A stretch of DNA of 64,000 bases from Bryopsis sp. KO-2023. Lineage: Eukaryota > Chlorophyta > Ulvophyceae > Bryopsidales > Bryopsidaceae. Below the pieces are notes generated by a model. It made no database searches, had not been told where the DNA came from, and worked only from the letters and a program-made list of their open reading frames with translations. Of this stretch, positions 29,901 to 39,380 are shown piece by piece (within the stretch, counting starts at the first letter, position 1; each line of letters opens with the position of its first letter). Position numbers and translations under genes: made by a program. Location of the stretch: assembly GCA_030272585.1 (NCBI GenBank), contig BSYQ01000009.1, positions 2,790,001-2,854,000 of the forward strand, given 5' to 3'.

Positions 29901-31260
29901 TTCCCAATCATGCGGATGCTTCGCGTGCGTTCTCAGGGCGTTGCACTCTTGTCAGTGCCCAAACGCCTTCTGTAACTTCGTCTTTTCGCGTCCGAGGCGA
30001 GGCTTGCGCCTGCCACTTTCTTCCGTCGTTACGCTTCCATCGCACATCTGCATTTGCTGTAATCGCAATGTGCTGCATCATGCATCCTGCATGTAGCTTT
30101 CAATGCATCCCCTTCTTTGGGATTGCGTCTGTGTCTCCACAATCGCTTTGTGTTCCTGCAGGTTCGTCTGCATTCTCCACACCAACGATATCGAACTCAC
30201 CTCCCAAGGAGGTTTGCCCTGTTGTGTACAGTCTCCTCGACTTGTACAATAGAACGACCAGCCAGTTAGGTGGCTTAAGAGGGTTCGACTCCCTCTCTGG
30301 ATCTCAAGCAAAGCCTCATTGACCTGGCGCTCGATAGCGACCAGCCAATAGGTGCTTCCAGAGGGTCTAACGACCTCTTTGAACCTTAAGCGAAGCCTGA
30401 ACAGCTGCTTTTCCGCTTTGCCTTTTCGGGATCCTCAAAAGAGGAAAACCTCAGATCTTAGGTTACCCCTGTAGGGTGTGAGATCTTTCGCTTGTCAGCC
30501 TTGCGCTGATCCCAGCGACTGGGTGGGCGCTCTCTAGCGACCCACGCGACTTGGGCGAGCCAGTCACTTGCAGTCAAATGCTGTCAGAAAGGGGGGGTCG
30601 GCACTGACGACTCGTCATGGTACGACCTCTGCCCCCAAAACTTCGCAGGCTCCAGTTGCTGCTGCCGACACGAAAGCTAGCTCACACTGCGCAGTCGTTC
30701 CTCACGACCTGCGACTCTCTTGCTGGGTCACACTGCGCAGTTGTTCCTCACGATCTGCGACTCTCTTGCTGGGTCACATTGCGCAGTCGTTCCTCACGAC
30801 CCGCGACTCTCTTGGAAGGTCACACTGTTGGGCTTCCACGAACTTGCGCTGCCATGCTCATACGTCACTTTTACTTAGTGCAGCCTTGGTCAAGTCTCTT
30901 CGTCGTTCAACGAACTCGAACACCAATAGTCGGAGACGACAGGTTCGGCCCTGGGCCGTCTTCTTTGTCGTCCTCGCTGGCGATCACCTTTTCAAGGCTT
31001 CTTCAAAGCACGCTTTCGCTGGCACGACCATCACCACTGCAGATCGCTTTCCCCACCCTAGTCCAAAGGGTCGACAGTGGTGGGTAACCTCTTTTCTTTG
31101 CAACGCTGCTCTTCTCCAGCGTCTCAGTAGTCCATACTTCAGTAGCTTCCATAGCTGCTCGCGTTCTGCTCTTGTGGTCGCACCATTAGCGCTGCTCTTA
31201 GACCCCTTACTCCACTTTGCCACACAGGGTCGCACAATAAGTAACACTTATTGCGCCTTC
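23392..31260 (-). other. E2 internal region: 7.9 kb without gag or pol, rich in small tandem repeats
   Basis: No ORF longer than about 260 residues exists on either strand, and none shows a retrotransposon domain. Tandem repeats seen: CTG/CAG triplets (23937-23973); three exact 40-bp units starting CCAGAATTTCTGCAATGC (24197-24316) followed by decayed ones to about 24428; three 37-bp units starting GTTGCTGCATCAGCACC (26704-26814); three 46-bp units starting TCACACTGCGCAG (30682-30819); and two related segments of about 100 bp starting CGACCAGCCA near 30255 and 30338. A T run of about 18 lies at 28153. The polypurine tract is at 23392-23403. The largest plus-strand ORF (30568-31350) runs across the primer site into the LTR and is not supported. 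Confidence 0.75.
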
Positions 31261-31272
31261 GCTCCGAAACCA
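31261..31272 (-). promoter_or_regulatory. E2 primer binding site
   Basis: TGGTTTCGGAGC on the minus strand, one base after the 5' LTR, exactly as in E1 and E3. Confidence 0.85.
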
Positions 31273-31273
31273 A

Positions 31274-31884
31274 TGAAACGAGGCTACTTTTTTCAAGGTC
31301 CCCTCGCCCTCCTAGAGGAGGACGAGTGCCTTCCTCAAGCGTCTCGTTAGATAGAACTTCCTTACAAGAATAAAGTTATAAAGAAGATACAACGACCTTT
31401 TCCTTCCACACTCTTATACCCTAGCGCCACAGCGCATCAAACCCTTGTTCCTGTCGACGTGTCACTATTCACTAGGAATTCACACATCTCCTTGCCACCT
31501 CAACTGTGAACGTGCCCCTATTCCACGAGAACTCACACGTCCAATTGACAACTCGACTTTGATGGCTGCCACATCATCATCCATCAAACTCCATCGAGCT
31601 TGGTTGTAGTCGTGACTCCAAGGGTGTCGCACTACTGCACCTCTGCACCTCTGCACCTCTGCACCTCTGCACCTCTACACCGCTGCACCGCTGCACCTCT
31701 GCACTGCTGCACGCTGCATCCACCGCTGCACGCTGCACCGCTGCACGCTGCACTCCTACACGCCGCACTCTCGCACGCTGCTCCTACACGTTGCACTCTT
31801 GCAACCTTCCCTTTTTCAGCTGCAGGAAGCATGGCAACTACTCTTGTAGTTCCAGCTCGAGTGCTGCGATAACCAACCGTTACA
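31274..31884 (-). repeat. E2 5' LTR (intact)
   Basis: 611 bp. On the minus strand it starts TGTAACGGTTGG and ends CTCGTTTCA. It contains an array of GCACCTCT/GCACCGCT/GCACGCT words (about 31636-31790). CCAGC follows at 31885-31889. Confidence 0.95.
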
Positions 31885-31889
31885 CCAGC

Positions 31890-32631
31890 TTTGGTGACAG
31901 CACTGAGACAGCAGTTTGGTAAAACGAATGAGAACAAAGACTTCAGGCGGGAATGGTCTCGTCTGAGGCAGGGACGATCTACTGTTGCTGAGTATGTGCA
32001 TCAGTTCAGAAGACTTATGCTGCAAATCAATGACAGCAATGCTGGAGAGCAGCTGTTTCGCTTTGTAGAGGGTCTGAATGACCGTCTGCGAACTAAGGTT
32101 GAAATGGAAGATCCTGCAGATCTGGAGCGTGCGATAGCACTCGCCGCCACTTGGGAAGGTCCACTTCAGGCGTACCGCAGAGAGGAACGCAGAGGCCACA
32201 GTCCCAGGGGCAGACGTGAAGGATCACGCCAAGACAGATCAAAGAGCAGAGGCCGATCTCACAGCAGAGGCAGATCCTACAGCAGAGGAAGATCGCAGAG
32301 TCGAGGTCGCAGTGCTGGTCGTGGCAGAACTGACGCAGATCGTGATAGGTATACACCACACCAATATACACCACAATTAGGGGACCGCATGGAGGTTGAT
32401 GGCCTCCAGCGTAACCGCGTGGGTTTTGATGTTGGTAGAAACCGAAGCGACAGCCGCAGTAAAAGCAGAGGACGCAGTGGTAGTCCTCGCAGACAGAGGC
32501 AGAACAGGAGATCTGGAGAGAGTACCTCTGCCAGAAGGAGCAGAATGGATGCAGGTCACTCTGCAGCGAATGTTGATTGTTACAACTGCGGCAAGAAAGG
32601 ACATTTTGCTGCAGACTGTCAGGAAAACTGA
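31890..32631 (+). pseudogene. gag: E1 gag, 3' part (behind E2)
   Basis: Continues the Gag frame broken at 2718. It carries NENKDFRREWSRLRQG, EYVHQFRRLML, FVEGLNDRLRTKVEM, a long RS-rich stretch (SRGRSHSRGRSYSRGRS type) and the zinc knuckle [14 protein letters not shown], ending at TGA 32629-32631. It is highly similar to E3 Gag. Read alone it lacks the N-terminal capsid half. Confidence 0.92.
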
Positions 32632-35600
32632 GGAGGCCAGAGTCTGGAGAGACTGCTGGCCGAGAAATCCTGGCGGAGGAGGATAGAAGTGGAGTGTGGG
32701 ATGGCCGGTGCAGCCCACCACACAGAGAGGCTACCAATTGGGGGGTAGCAGGAATTTTAAAGCAGAACTCCAAGGTTGGAGAGCCACGTGTAGCCTCAAC
32801 CAAGGAGAAGAAGAAGAAGAAGAAGAAGAAGATGGAGAACCTTGCAGGTACAGAGCCATGGGTAGCCATACCTGAAGGGGATCCTGCAGTGTCAGTGTTG
32901 AATTTTGCAGGTGGAGGGCCTTGTGTAGCCACATCTGCAGAATGTCTGGTGAAGGATAAAGGGACAACGAAGGAGGGTTGTGGGATGTGTGAAGCCACAA
33001 CCGCTCTGGTCTCTGAGGCAGGAGGTGATGAGCCAAGTGAAGCCACACCCAGCCTGCAGGTGATGTCGGGCAGTGCAGGTTTGGGAGGTGTACAGCCTGA
33101 ACCTGAGCTGCACAATGTTACTGAGTGTAAAAGTACTGATGGTGATCTGAGGGCAGACACATCAGATTTTTCAGTGAGAGAGGAGCTTGAACAGGGGAAA
33201 CTTAGTGCAGATTCCCTTAAGAATGTTTGTTCAAGTGAACCCCCAGTTTTGAAGTTGAGAGGAGTCCAAGGGGGGACTCAAGGATTGTTGAAGACCACAG
33301 GGGCTGTGGCAGGTTGTTTTGCAAGAATTTTGTTAGATAGTGGTGCAACCGACAATTTTGTTTCGAAAGATTGGTTGCTAGAAAATGACATTCAGGCAAA
33401 GACTTCGGAGGTGGTTACTGAAGTGCAGTTAGCAGATGGCAAGACTTCAGAGAAGGTAGAAAAAGAACTGCAGGCCAGTGTCAAGATGGGGAGGTTTGTT
33501 TCAGAGGAAAAGATGTATGCAGTGACACTAGGCAGGTATGATCTGGTGTTAGGTATGTCTTGGCTGAGTAAACACAACCCTATGATAGATTGGCAGAAGA
33601 AGAAATTGGTTTTGCAGACACCTCAGGGAGTAGTCAAACTCAGAATGCAGACAGGTAGAATAGAGGATTGCAGTACTGAAGATTTGGATATGATGTCCGC
33701 CAAAGAGTTTGCTCGGGCAGCCCGCAAGGGTATGCCGATGTATTTGGTAAATCTTCGAGAAGTTCAGGAAGAACATTTGATTAATAATGTGGAAAGTACT
33801 GATGCAGTAAAAGGCAGTGTTGCAGAAACCTTGTCAGAGGAAGGAAAAGAGGCAGCTGAGCTAGAAAAACAGATCAGAAAGGAGTTTCAGGATTTGTTTA
33901 AAGAGGAACTGCCACAGGAGTTACCTCCTGACAGGGGTGTGAATCATAAGATTGAGTTGGTGGAAGGTGCAGAACCAGTAAAAAAGGGGCTTTATAGGGC
34001 CAGTTTTGCAGAAAGAGAAGAACTGAAAAAGCAGTTAGCAGAGCTGCTGAAGCAGGGATTTATCAGACCTAGCAAGTCTCCATGGGGTTCGCCGGTTTTG
34101 TTTGTTCCTAAGAAAAATGGGAAACTTAGGATGTGTGTGGATTTTCGGGCACTTAACAAACTAACGGTGAAGAATAGGTATCCTATTCCAAGGATAGAGG
34201 AGTTGCTGGATCAGATTCAGGGAGCACGCTGCTTCAGCAAGATTGACCTCTGCTCAGGCTACCATCAGGTGCGGTTGGATCCTGCAGATTGTGAGAAAAC
34301 GGCCTTCCGCACCAGGTATGGCCTTTATGAGTATGTTGTTCTTCCTTTTGGGCTGACAAATGCCCCTGCCACTTTTATGAACACAATGAATCATGTGCTG
34401 CATGATTTTCTGGACGTCTTTTGCATCGTTTACTTGGATGACATCCTGATTTTTAGCAAAGATTGGGCAGAACACAAAGTTCATTTGCGGAAAGTGATGC
34501 AGAGATTGAGGGAACAGAAGTTGTATGCGTCAGCTTCAAAGTGTGAGATCTGCAGAGATCAAGTTGAGTTTCTGGGGCATGAGTTAAGTGCTGCAGGAGT
34601 ACAGGTGTTGCAGAGCAAGGTGCAGGTTATCAGAGATTGGCCACCCTTGACATCAGTGAAGGATCTCAGGTCCTTTCTGGGATTGGCAAACTACTACAGG
34701 AGGTTCATAAAGGACTTCTCTGCCAGAGCCAAGCCTTTGACTGCATTACTCAAAAAGGATGCAGAGTGGAAATGGACTGAGACAGAAGCTGCAGCCATGC
34801 AGGATATCAAGGAGGCATTGATGTCTGCACCAGTACTATTGGTGCCTGACCCAAGTCTGAAGTTTGAAGTCACCACCGATGCTTCGGACTATGCAATAGG
34901 AGCAGTCCTAACTCAGGACAAGGGACAGGGTCAGCAGCCAGTTGCATTTGAAAGCAGGAAGCTGCAACCTGCAGAACTCAACTATGCTACTCATGAAAAG
35001 GAGCTGCTAGCAGTTGTGCATGCTCTGAAGGTCTGGAGACATTATTTGGATGCACAAGAGTTTGTGGTGCACACCGATCATGCACCCCTCAAGTTTTTGC
35101 ATACTCAGCCTCACCTGTCGCAGAGGCAAGCAAGATGGATGGAGACTCTGCAATCTTTCAAGTTCGAGATCAAGTACAGACCAGGCAGAGACAATGTGGT
35201 GGCAGATGCTCTGAGCAGGGCCACACATCAAGTGGAGGAAACAAAGTCTGAAATGAATGCTCAGGCTAGGCTGGAAGTTGCAGAAGGATTCCTGCAACAG
35301 GTGCAGACAGCTTATTCCAAAGATCCACTGTGTCAACAGTTGATCACTGCAAGACACAGACCTGGACATGTAAAATGGGATGGCCGAAGGCTCTGGAGAA
35401 GAATTGGGAATGCTTGGAAATGGTGGATTCCTGAAGCAGATGGGCTCAGGGAGAAAATACTGCATGACTGCCATGAGTCCCCATTGGCAGGACATTTGGG
35501 CAGAAGGAAGACCCTTGTCAGGGTGCAGTTGCATTATTTCTGGCCTCACATCTCCGAGTCAGTGCACAAGTATGTCCGGAATTGCATTTCATGTCAGAGG

Positions 35601-36770
35601 AATAAGGCTTCTAATCAGAGGCCTTTGGGTAAGCTGCAGCCCCTGCCTATTCCTGATGGCAGGTGGACCAGTGTTTCACTTGATTTTGTTGGACCTTTAC
35701 CTAGAACTCGAACTGGGTCAGATTATTTGTTGGTGGTTGTGGATAGGTTCACAAAAATGATCAGACTTATTCCGACTAAGCAGACGGTTACTGCTGCAGG
35801 GGTAGCAGATTTATTTTTTCAGAATGTGGTTCGTTTCTTTGGGTTACCTCAAGAAATTGTTTCTGATCGGGATACTCGTTTCACTAGCAATTTTTGGAGG
35901 TCTCTTTGGAAGAAGGCTGGAACAAGATTGGCAATGTCAAGCAGTTATCATCCTGAGACAGATGGTCAGACTGAAAGGGCTAACAGAACAGTGCAGGAAA
36001 TTCTGCGCAGTTATGTTGAACCTGCAGGAACAGATTGGGACCAGCACTTGGCAGCTGCTGAGTTTGCTTATAACTCCAGTGTCAATGCTACTACTGGATT
36101 CTCTCCCTTCTATTTGATGAATGGGCAGAACCCAAGGACTCCTGCAAGTGCTGTGGCTGTGTCAGCCTGCCCAACAGTGGATGATTGGTGGACTACTTGG
36201 CAATCTGATCTGGAAAAATGCAGACACAATGTTGCTGCTGCTCAGGCACGTCAACGCCAGGTGGCGGACGAAACCAGGCGGGGAGGGGGCTTTGAGCCAG
36301 GCGAAAAAGTTTTTCTGGCCACAAAAGACTTACCCTTACCTGCAGTGTTGAGCAGAAAGTTGTCAGCAAAGTACTGTGGACCATTTGAAGTCACTGAGAA
36401 GCTCTCTGAAGTTGCAGTCAGGTTGAGACTGCCGGGTCATTGGAGGATACATGATGTGTTTCATGTGTCCAAGCTCAAACCTGCATTTGAAGATCAGGTG
36501 GGCAGCTTTCCAGCAAGGGAGGCACCCAGGTGGCAACCTGAACCTGAGCTTGTGGATGGTCAAGAGGAATATCAGGTGGACAGAATTCTGGCAGACAGAA
36601 CTGTCAGAGGCAGGAAGCAGTACCTTGTTCGATGGCAGGGATATGATCAATCTGAGGACACATGGGAACCTGCAGAACATTTGCAGAATGCTCGAGATGT
36701 ACTACGTGACTATCAGCAAAGGAGTGAAGGGACCGCGATGAGGCGACGTCCTAGTCGGAAAGCACAGTAA
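32577..36770 (+). CDS. pol: E1 Pol polyprotein: protease, RT, RNase H, integrase, chromodomain
   Basis: 1397 residues open from 32577; true entry is by a -1 shift near 32628. Domains by residue: Lys-rich stretch from a GAA repeat (about 76-85), protease [12 protein letters not shown] (about 252), [11 protein letters not shown] (about 520) and YLDDILIFS (about 618), RNase [14 protein letters not shown] (about 763), integrase zinc motif [11 protein letters not shown] ... CISCQRNK (about 965-1010), core [16 protein letters not shown] and [10 protein letters not shown] (D,D,E at about 1035, 1096, 1133), chromodomain [11 protein letters not shown] ... [13 protein letters not shown] (about 1330-1381), and a basic tail (RRRPSRKAQ). 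All catalytic motifs are present and the frame is unbroken. Only Gag is destroyed in E1, so Pol cannot be reached by the normal route. Confidence 0.95.
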   Translation: MLQLRQERTFCCRLSGKLRRPESGETAGREILAEEDRSGVWDGRCSPPHREATNWGVAGILKQNSKVGEPRVASTKEKKKKKKKKMENLAGTEPWVAIPEGDPAVSVLNFAGGGPCVATSAECLVKDKGTTKEGCGMCEATTALVSEAGGDEPSEATPSLQVMSGSAGLGGVQPEPELHNVTECKSTDGDLRADTSDFSVREELEQGKLSADSLKNVCSSEPPVLKLRGVQGGTQGLLKTTGAVAGCFARILLDSGATDNFVSKDWLLENDIQAKTSEVVTEVQLADGKTSEKVEKELQASVKMGRFVSEEKMYAVTLGRYDLVLGMSWLSKHNPMIDWQKKKLVLQTPQGVVKLRMQTGRIEDCSTEDLDMMSAKEFARAARKGMPMYLVNLREVQEEHLINNVESTDAVKGSVAETLSEEGKEAAELEKQIRKEFQDLFKEELPQELPPDRGVNHKIELVEGAEPVKKGLYRASFAEREELKKQLAELLKQGFIRPSKSPWGSPVLFVPKKNGKLRMCVDFRALNKLTVKNRYPIPRIEELLDQIQGARCFSKIDLCSGYHQVRLDPADCEKTAFRTRYGLYEYVVLPFGLTNAPATFMNTMNHVLHDFLDVFCIVYLDDILIFSKDWAEHKVHLRKVMQRLREQKLYASASKCEICRDQVEFLGHELSAAGVQVLQSKVQVIRDWPPLTSVKDLRSFLGLANYYRRFIKDFSARAKPLTALLKKDAEWKWTETEAAAMQDIKEALMSAPVLLVPDPSLKFEVTTDASDYAIGAVLTQDKGQGQQPVAFESRKLQPAELNYATHEKELLAVVHALKVWRHYLDAQEFVVHTDHAPLKFLHTQPHLSQRQARWMETLQSFKFEIKYRPGRDNVVADALSRATHQVEETKSEMNAQARLEVAEGFLQQVQTAYSKDPLCQQLITARHRPGHVKWDGRRLWRRIGNAWKWWIPEADGLREKILHDCHESPLAGHLGRRKTLVRVQLHYFWPHISESVHKYVRNCISCQRNKASNQRPLGKLQPLPIPDGRWTSVSLDFVGPLPRTRTGSDYLLVVVDRFTKMIRLIPTKQTVTAAGVADLFFQNVVRFFGLPQEIVSDRDTRFTSNFWRSLWKKAGTRLAMSSSYHPETDGQTERANRTVQEILRSYVEPAGTDWDQHLAAAEFAYNSSVNATTGFSPFYLMNGQNPRTPASAVAVSACPTVDDWWTTWQSDLEKCRHNVAAAQARQRQVADETRRGGGFEPGEKVFLATKDLPLPAVLSRKLSAKYCGPFEVTEKLSEVAVRLRLPGHWRIHDVFHVSKLKPAFEDQVGSFPAREAPRWQPEPELVDGQEEYQVDRILADRTVRGRKQYLVRWQGYDQSEDTWEPAEHLQNARDVLRDYQQRSEGTAMRRRPSRKAQ
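32622..32628 (+). promoter_or_regulatory. Candidate -1 frameshift site of E1 (GGAAAAC before the Gag stop)
   Basis: G GAA AAC directly precedes the TGA of Gag, as in E3 (20365-20371). A -1 slip gives GGA AAA CTG and joins the Pol frame at once. Confidence 0.5.
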
Positions 36771-36828
36771 AAAACTGAAGAAGAAAAGGGAGAGTGTTAT
36801 TTTCTCTTTATCGTTCGCGTGAGCAGGA

Positions 36829-37677
36829 ATGGTAGACCACGCTCAAGAGACCGAGGATCAGGTGGAACAAGCTTTCAAGTTGTTGAGCTCCAGGGCAGCA
36901 TCAGCAGCAAATCTGTCCGCACAGCTTCGGAAAGCAAGAACTGAGTTGCAGGCCGCCCGTGCTGAAAATTATCGTTGGCGCGAGTGGGCAGCGAATATAC
37001 CAGAAGTGGTGCAAGGGACTCAGCTCAGAGATGCAGATGCAGATAAGATCTCAGGAAGAGTAATGGAGTGTGAAGGAAAGTCAGTTGCAGGAAAGGAAAA
37101 GGTGGCTGATGTTAAGGAAGAAGAAGCAGGGTGGTACAGCAATTCTGTTGACAGAATACTTCCAAATCAGACACTGCTACTGCCAGAAGTGCAGCTAAAC
37201 CCTGTGGAAGGGCTGACAGAGTCAAGCATGGGATGCACTCTGTGTTTCAAGACCTGTAACAGACCAGTGTACACATTCCCTTGTGGTCAGCACAGGGTCT
37301 GCTGCAAATCTGTTTGTTGGATGAGGATGTGGTATGCCTATGATACCACTATTCAGCTCGATGCCGAGGGAAGGATGCAAGCGAACTGTCCAATTTCTCT
37401 GAAGGTAGCAAGTCCAGGACCTGCTCAGTTTGGAGAATGTGGATTGTGCAGGATGATAAGGAGACATCCAGGCTTGGCAGTCCCTCCAGCAAGAGTCATG
37501 ACAACACTTCGGATTGCAGGATTGGAGTTGCCTAAGAGCACTGCAGGAAGAAATCAGACAAACCGTGATGCAGCACCACACCGGATTGTTGAGTGGGAGG
37601 TTATACCTTCTAAGAAATCTGGGTCAGCAAAAAAGAGAAGTCTAGATGAGGTGATCTCTCAGGGTGCAGGTGACTAG
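36829..37677 (+). CDS. E1 third ORF: coiled-coil protein with RING-like Cys/His cluster
   Basis: 282 residues from ATG at 36829, 58 bases behind the pol stop. Residues about 5-60 form a coiled coil (EQAFKLLSSRAASAANLSAQ). The cluster at 135-162 reads CTLC, 12 residues, C-x2-H-x2-CC-x3-C, then WMRMWYAYD. ECGLCR follows at about 203. E3 has the same protein (4388-5248), with shared CFK, RICC/RVCC, WYA, ECGLC, TTLRIA/TSLRIA and TNRD. The C-terminus is basic (KKSGSAKKRS). The ligand number and order suggest a cross-brace zinc fold such as RING. It has no signal peptide or membrane helix, so it is not a classic Env. Function unknown. Confidence 0.75.
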   Translation: MVDHAQETEDQVEQAFKLLSSRAASAANLSAQLRKARTELQAARAENYRWREWAANIPEVVQGTQLRDADADKISGRVMECEGKSVAGKEKVADVKEEEAGWYSNSVDRILPNQTLLLPEVQLNPVEGLTESSMGCTLCFKTCNRPVYTFPCGQHRVCCKSVCWMRMWYAYDTTIQLDAEGRMQANCPISLKVASPGPAQFGECGLCRMIRRHPGLAVPPARVMTTLRIAGLELPKSTAGRNQTNRDAAPHRIVEWEVIPSKKSGSAKKRSLDEVISQGAGD

Positions 37678-38309
37678 TGCAGTTTGCTGCAGGTCACTTG
37701 AAGGAATGTTTGGTTTTTATTGAAATGTGATTTGCAGTGGGAGCTGCCAGTTCAGGCAGAACATATTAGGCTGATTGAATGAAACTTGGTATATTTCTTG
37801 ACTTGGTGGAATTTGAAAAAGAACAATTTTCTGAGGGAGTTATATCATTTTGTTCCTTTTTCTTGAGTGCTTATGGGACAGGCAGAGTATTTTTCAGAGA
37901 TTCTTAATAAACCTGCCAACTAGATACATTTTTGATAGCTGCAACAGAATGTGGTTTATTGCTGCAGCATAATAGTATCCTTTGAGAAGGGACATTTTTA
38001 CTGATTACTAGAACTTTGTGGGCTGATGAGCAGTGTTTATTTTGGAAAACTGCTGATCAGTCATTTGACTAATGTTTTCTAATGATTGAGGTTTTTATAT
38101 GCCAAAGAAGTAGGAAGTTGCAGAAAACATAAGTTCAAGTGTGCAGCAGGGTTCTTTGGTTGTTGATGTTTTATTAGACCTACAAGGGAGTAGGGTTTGA
38201 TTTGATGATGAGTTTTCAGATCTTTATTGAGCTATGGAATTTCCCTAAAAGGTTGATTTATTTCAGTCAAAGTGCAGTAAGGGGCTACTGCAGTTCAGAT
38301 GGGGAGGAA
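37678..38309 (+). other. E1 3' noncoding region with polypurine tract
   Basis: AT-rich, no supported gene. TGGGGAGGAA at 38300-38309 abuts the LTR and is preceded by CTGCAGTTCAG, the same context as in E3. Confidence 0.75.
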
Positions 38310-38782
38310 TGTAGCGAATCAGGGTTTCTGACAGCCCTGCAGTACGTCAGCAGGCTTGCTGACAGTCCTGCAGTACTTTAAGTAGGAGGCTGGCTGCCCT
38401 GAGGCAGCGTACAGTCAGTCAGGGTGTGCTGGCAGTGAAGTAGTACGTGGACTACTGAGCTGGCAGCTAGAATGTTCTAGAAGGTCGCTCAGCACCACAG
38501 GAATGGCCGTGGGGCTGAGCTGGGCTCTGATTGAAAGGACTGCAAGGTCTGATGCCTTGCAGCAGTGATGCAGACTGATGTTACAGCCTATGATCAGTTA
38601 GGATCAAGGCTGCTAGGGTATTCTATAAGTTCTTGGGGTTTGAACGTTCTTGTAACCTTACTTTGGGATTGAACTCCCTTTGTCTCGCTTCCAAGTCGTC
38701 TATTCTTTCCCTCCAAGCCGTTTCAGGCTTGCAGTTCACAGCCGGCAGCCCACAATAGCGGTCTGCAGGCGGATTCACTACA
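38310..38782 (+). repeat. E1 3' LTR
   Basis: 473 bp, identical by eye to 1213-1685. It is followed by the second CACGC at 38783-38787. Confidence 0.95.
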
Positions 38783-38787
38783 CACGC

Positions 38788-39198
38788 AGTCTCTATGCGT
38801 TCCTCGTCAGTAAGTCGAATCCTTCGCTCTGGATTGTCTGGGTCCTGAATAAACCACTCTGTAGCCTTCAGCGCATTAGTGATCATTTTGTAGATTGCGC
38901 GTCCTTCATGTGTGGTCGGCGCAACGTGCTTAAGAATGACACGTGCTCTCTCCGTGGTCTCTTCCTCTGTGACCTCGGCATACGGGACGAGCCAGTCTGC
39001 CGTCTCCCTTGTCCATTTCGTCACTCTCTGTATCTTTTCAACGTCAGCCATGTCGTGCCTGCGGTCCTTCCTAGGACGCGATATGTCCGGAAAAAAAAGA
39101 TGTTCGTCAGTTTCAAACCAAGGCGTGTTACGCCACTTAGCTTGCTTGCCGAGGTCTGTCACACTCGACGTGTCTGAAGTAGCACGTCCTTGTGCCAA
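38788..39198 (-). CDS. E0 Gag, N-terminal part
   Basis: Frame carrying WRNTPWFETDEHLFFPDI, WTRETADWLVPYAEVTEEE, ARVILKHVAP and EWFIQDPDNPERRIRLTDEE. It joins the part at 1-1212 across E1. The frame is open upstream to about 39318 but shows no ATG there; the first in-frame ATG is at 39051 (MADVEKIQR). Either translation starts at 39051, or the original start was displaced when the foldback came in. Confidence 0.8.
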
Positions 39199-39380
39199 GT
39201 CGTGAGAGTGCGTATCTGCGTCCTCGCTGGTTCGCTGTCCTTTTGCGGTTGCAAACGAACTATCGCTGAAGGATAGTTCGAGGTCGAGCTTTTCGAGTTC
39301 AACGCCTAAGCGAGCCAGCGTGCGAACTTAAACGACTGAATAGACCGAGTACCAGACGTGGGCGCCGGCAAGTTTTAAAG
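39199..39380 (-). other. E0 leader between gag and foldback
   Basis: Holds the upstream open stretch of the Gag frame and a small inverted repeat (GAACTATCGCTGAAGGATAGTTC) near 39256. No separate gene. Confidence 0.4.

Larger units (their letters stand above)
2719..31884 (-). mobile_element. E2: large non-autonomous LTR retrotransposon (LARD-like), carrying nested E3 and E4
   Basis: On the minus strand the 5' LTR is 31274-31884. The 3' LTR is split into 2719-3026 and 23089-23391. Both LTRs total 611 bp and look identical. The primer site is at 31261-31272, and the polypurine tract GGTGGGGAGGAA at 23392-23403. The internal part (about 7.9 kb) has no gag, protease, RT or integrase and no long ORF. 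Net length is about 9.1 kb. The signals match E1 and E3, so these could supply the proteins in trans (inference). Confidence 0.9.
1213..38782 (+). mobile_element. E1: Ty3/gypsy chromodomain LTR retrotransposon, carrying nested E2-E4
   Basis: Two 473-bp LTRs (TGTAGCGAATC...GATTCACTACA) look identical and are flanked by CACGC. The element has a primer binding site after the 5' LTR and a polypurine tract (TGGGGAGGAA) before the 3' LTR. It encodes an upstream ORF, Gag, Pol in the -1 frame and a third ORF. Gag is interrupted by E2 between 2718 and 31890. Without the insert the element is about 8.4 kb, normal for Ty3/gypsy. Confidence 0.95.

Noticed and set aside
30568-31350. A 260-residue plus-strand ORF at the end of E2
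   Set aside because: It runs through tandem repeats, the primer site and into the LTR, and has no recognisable domain.
1213-38782. One giant 37.6-kb retrotransposon bounded by the outer LTRs
   Set aside because: Three inner LTR pairs with their own target duplications interrupt it at exact points, and the coding frames rejoin when these are removed.
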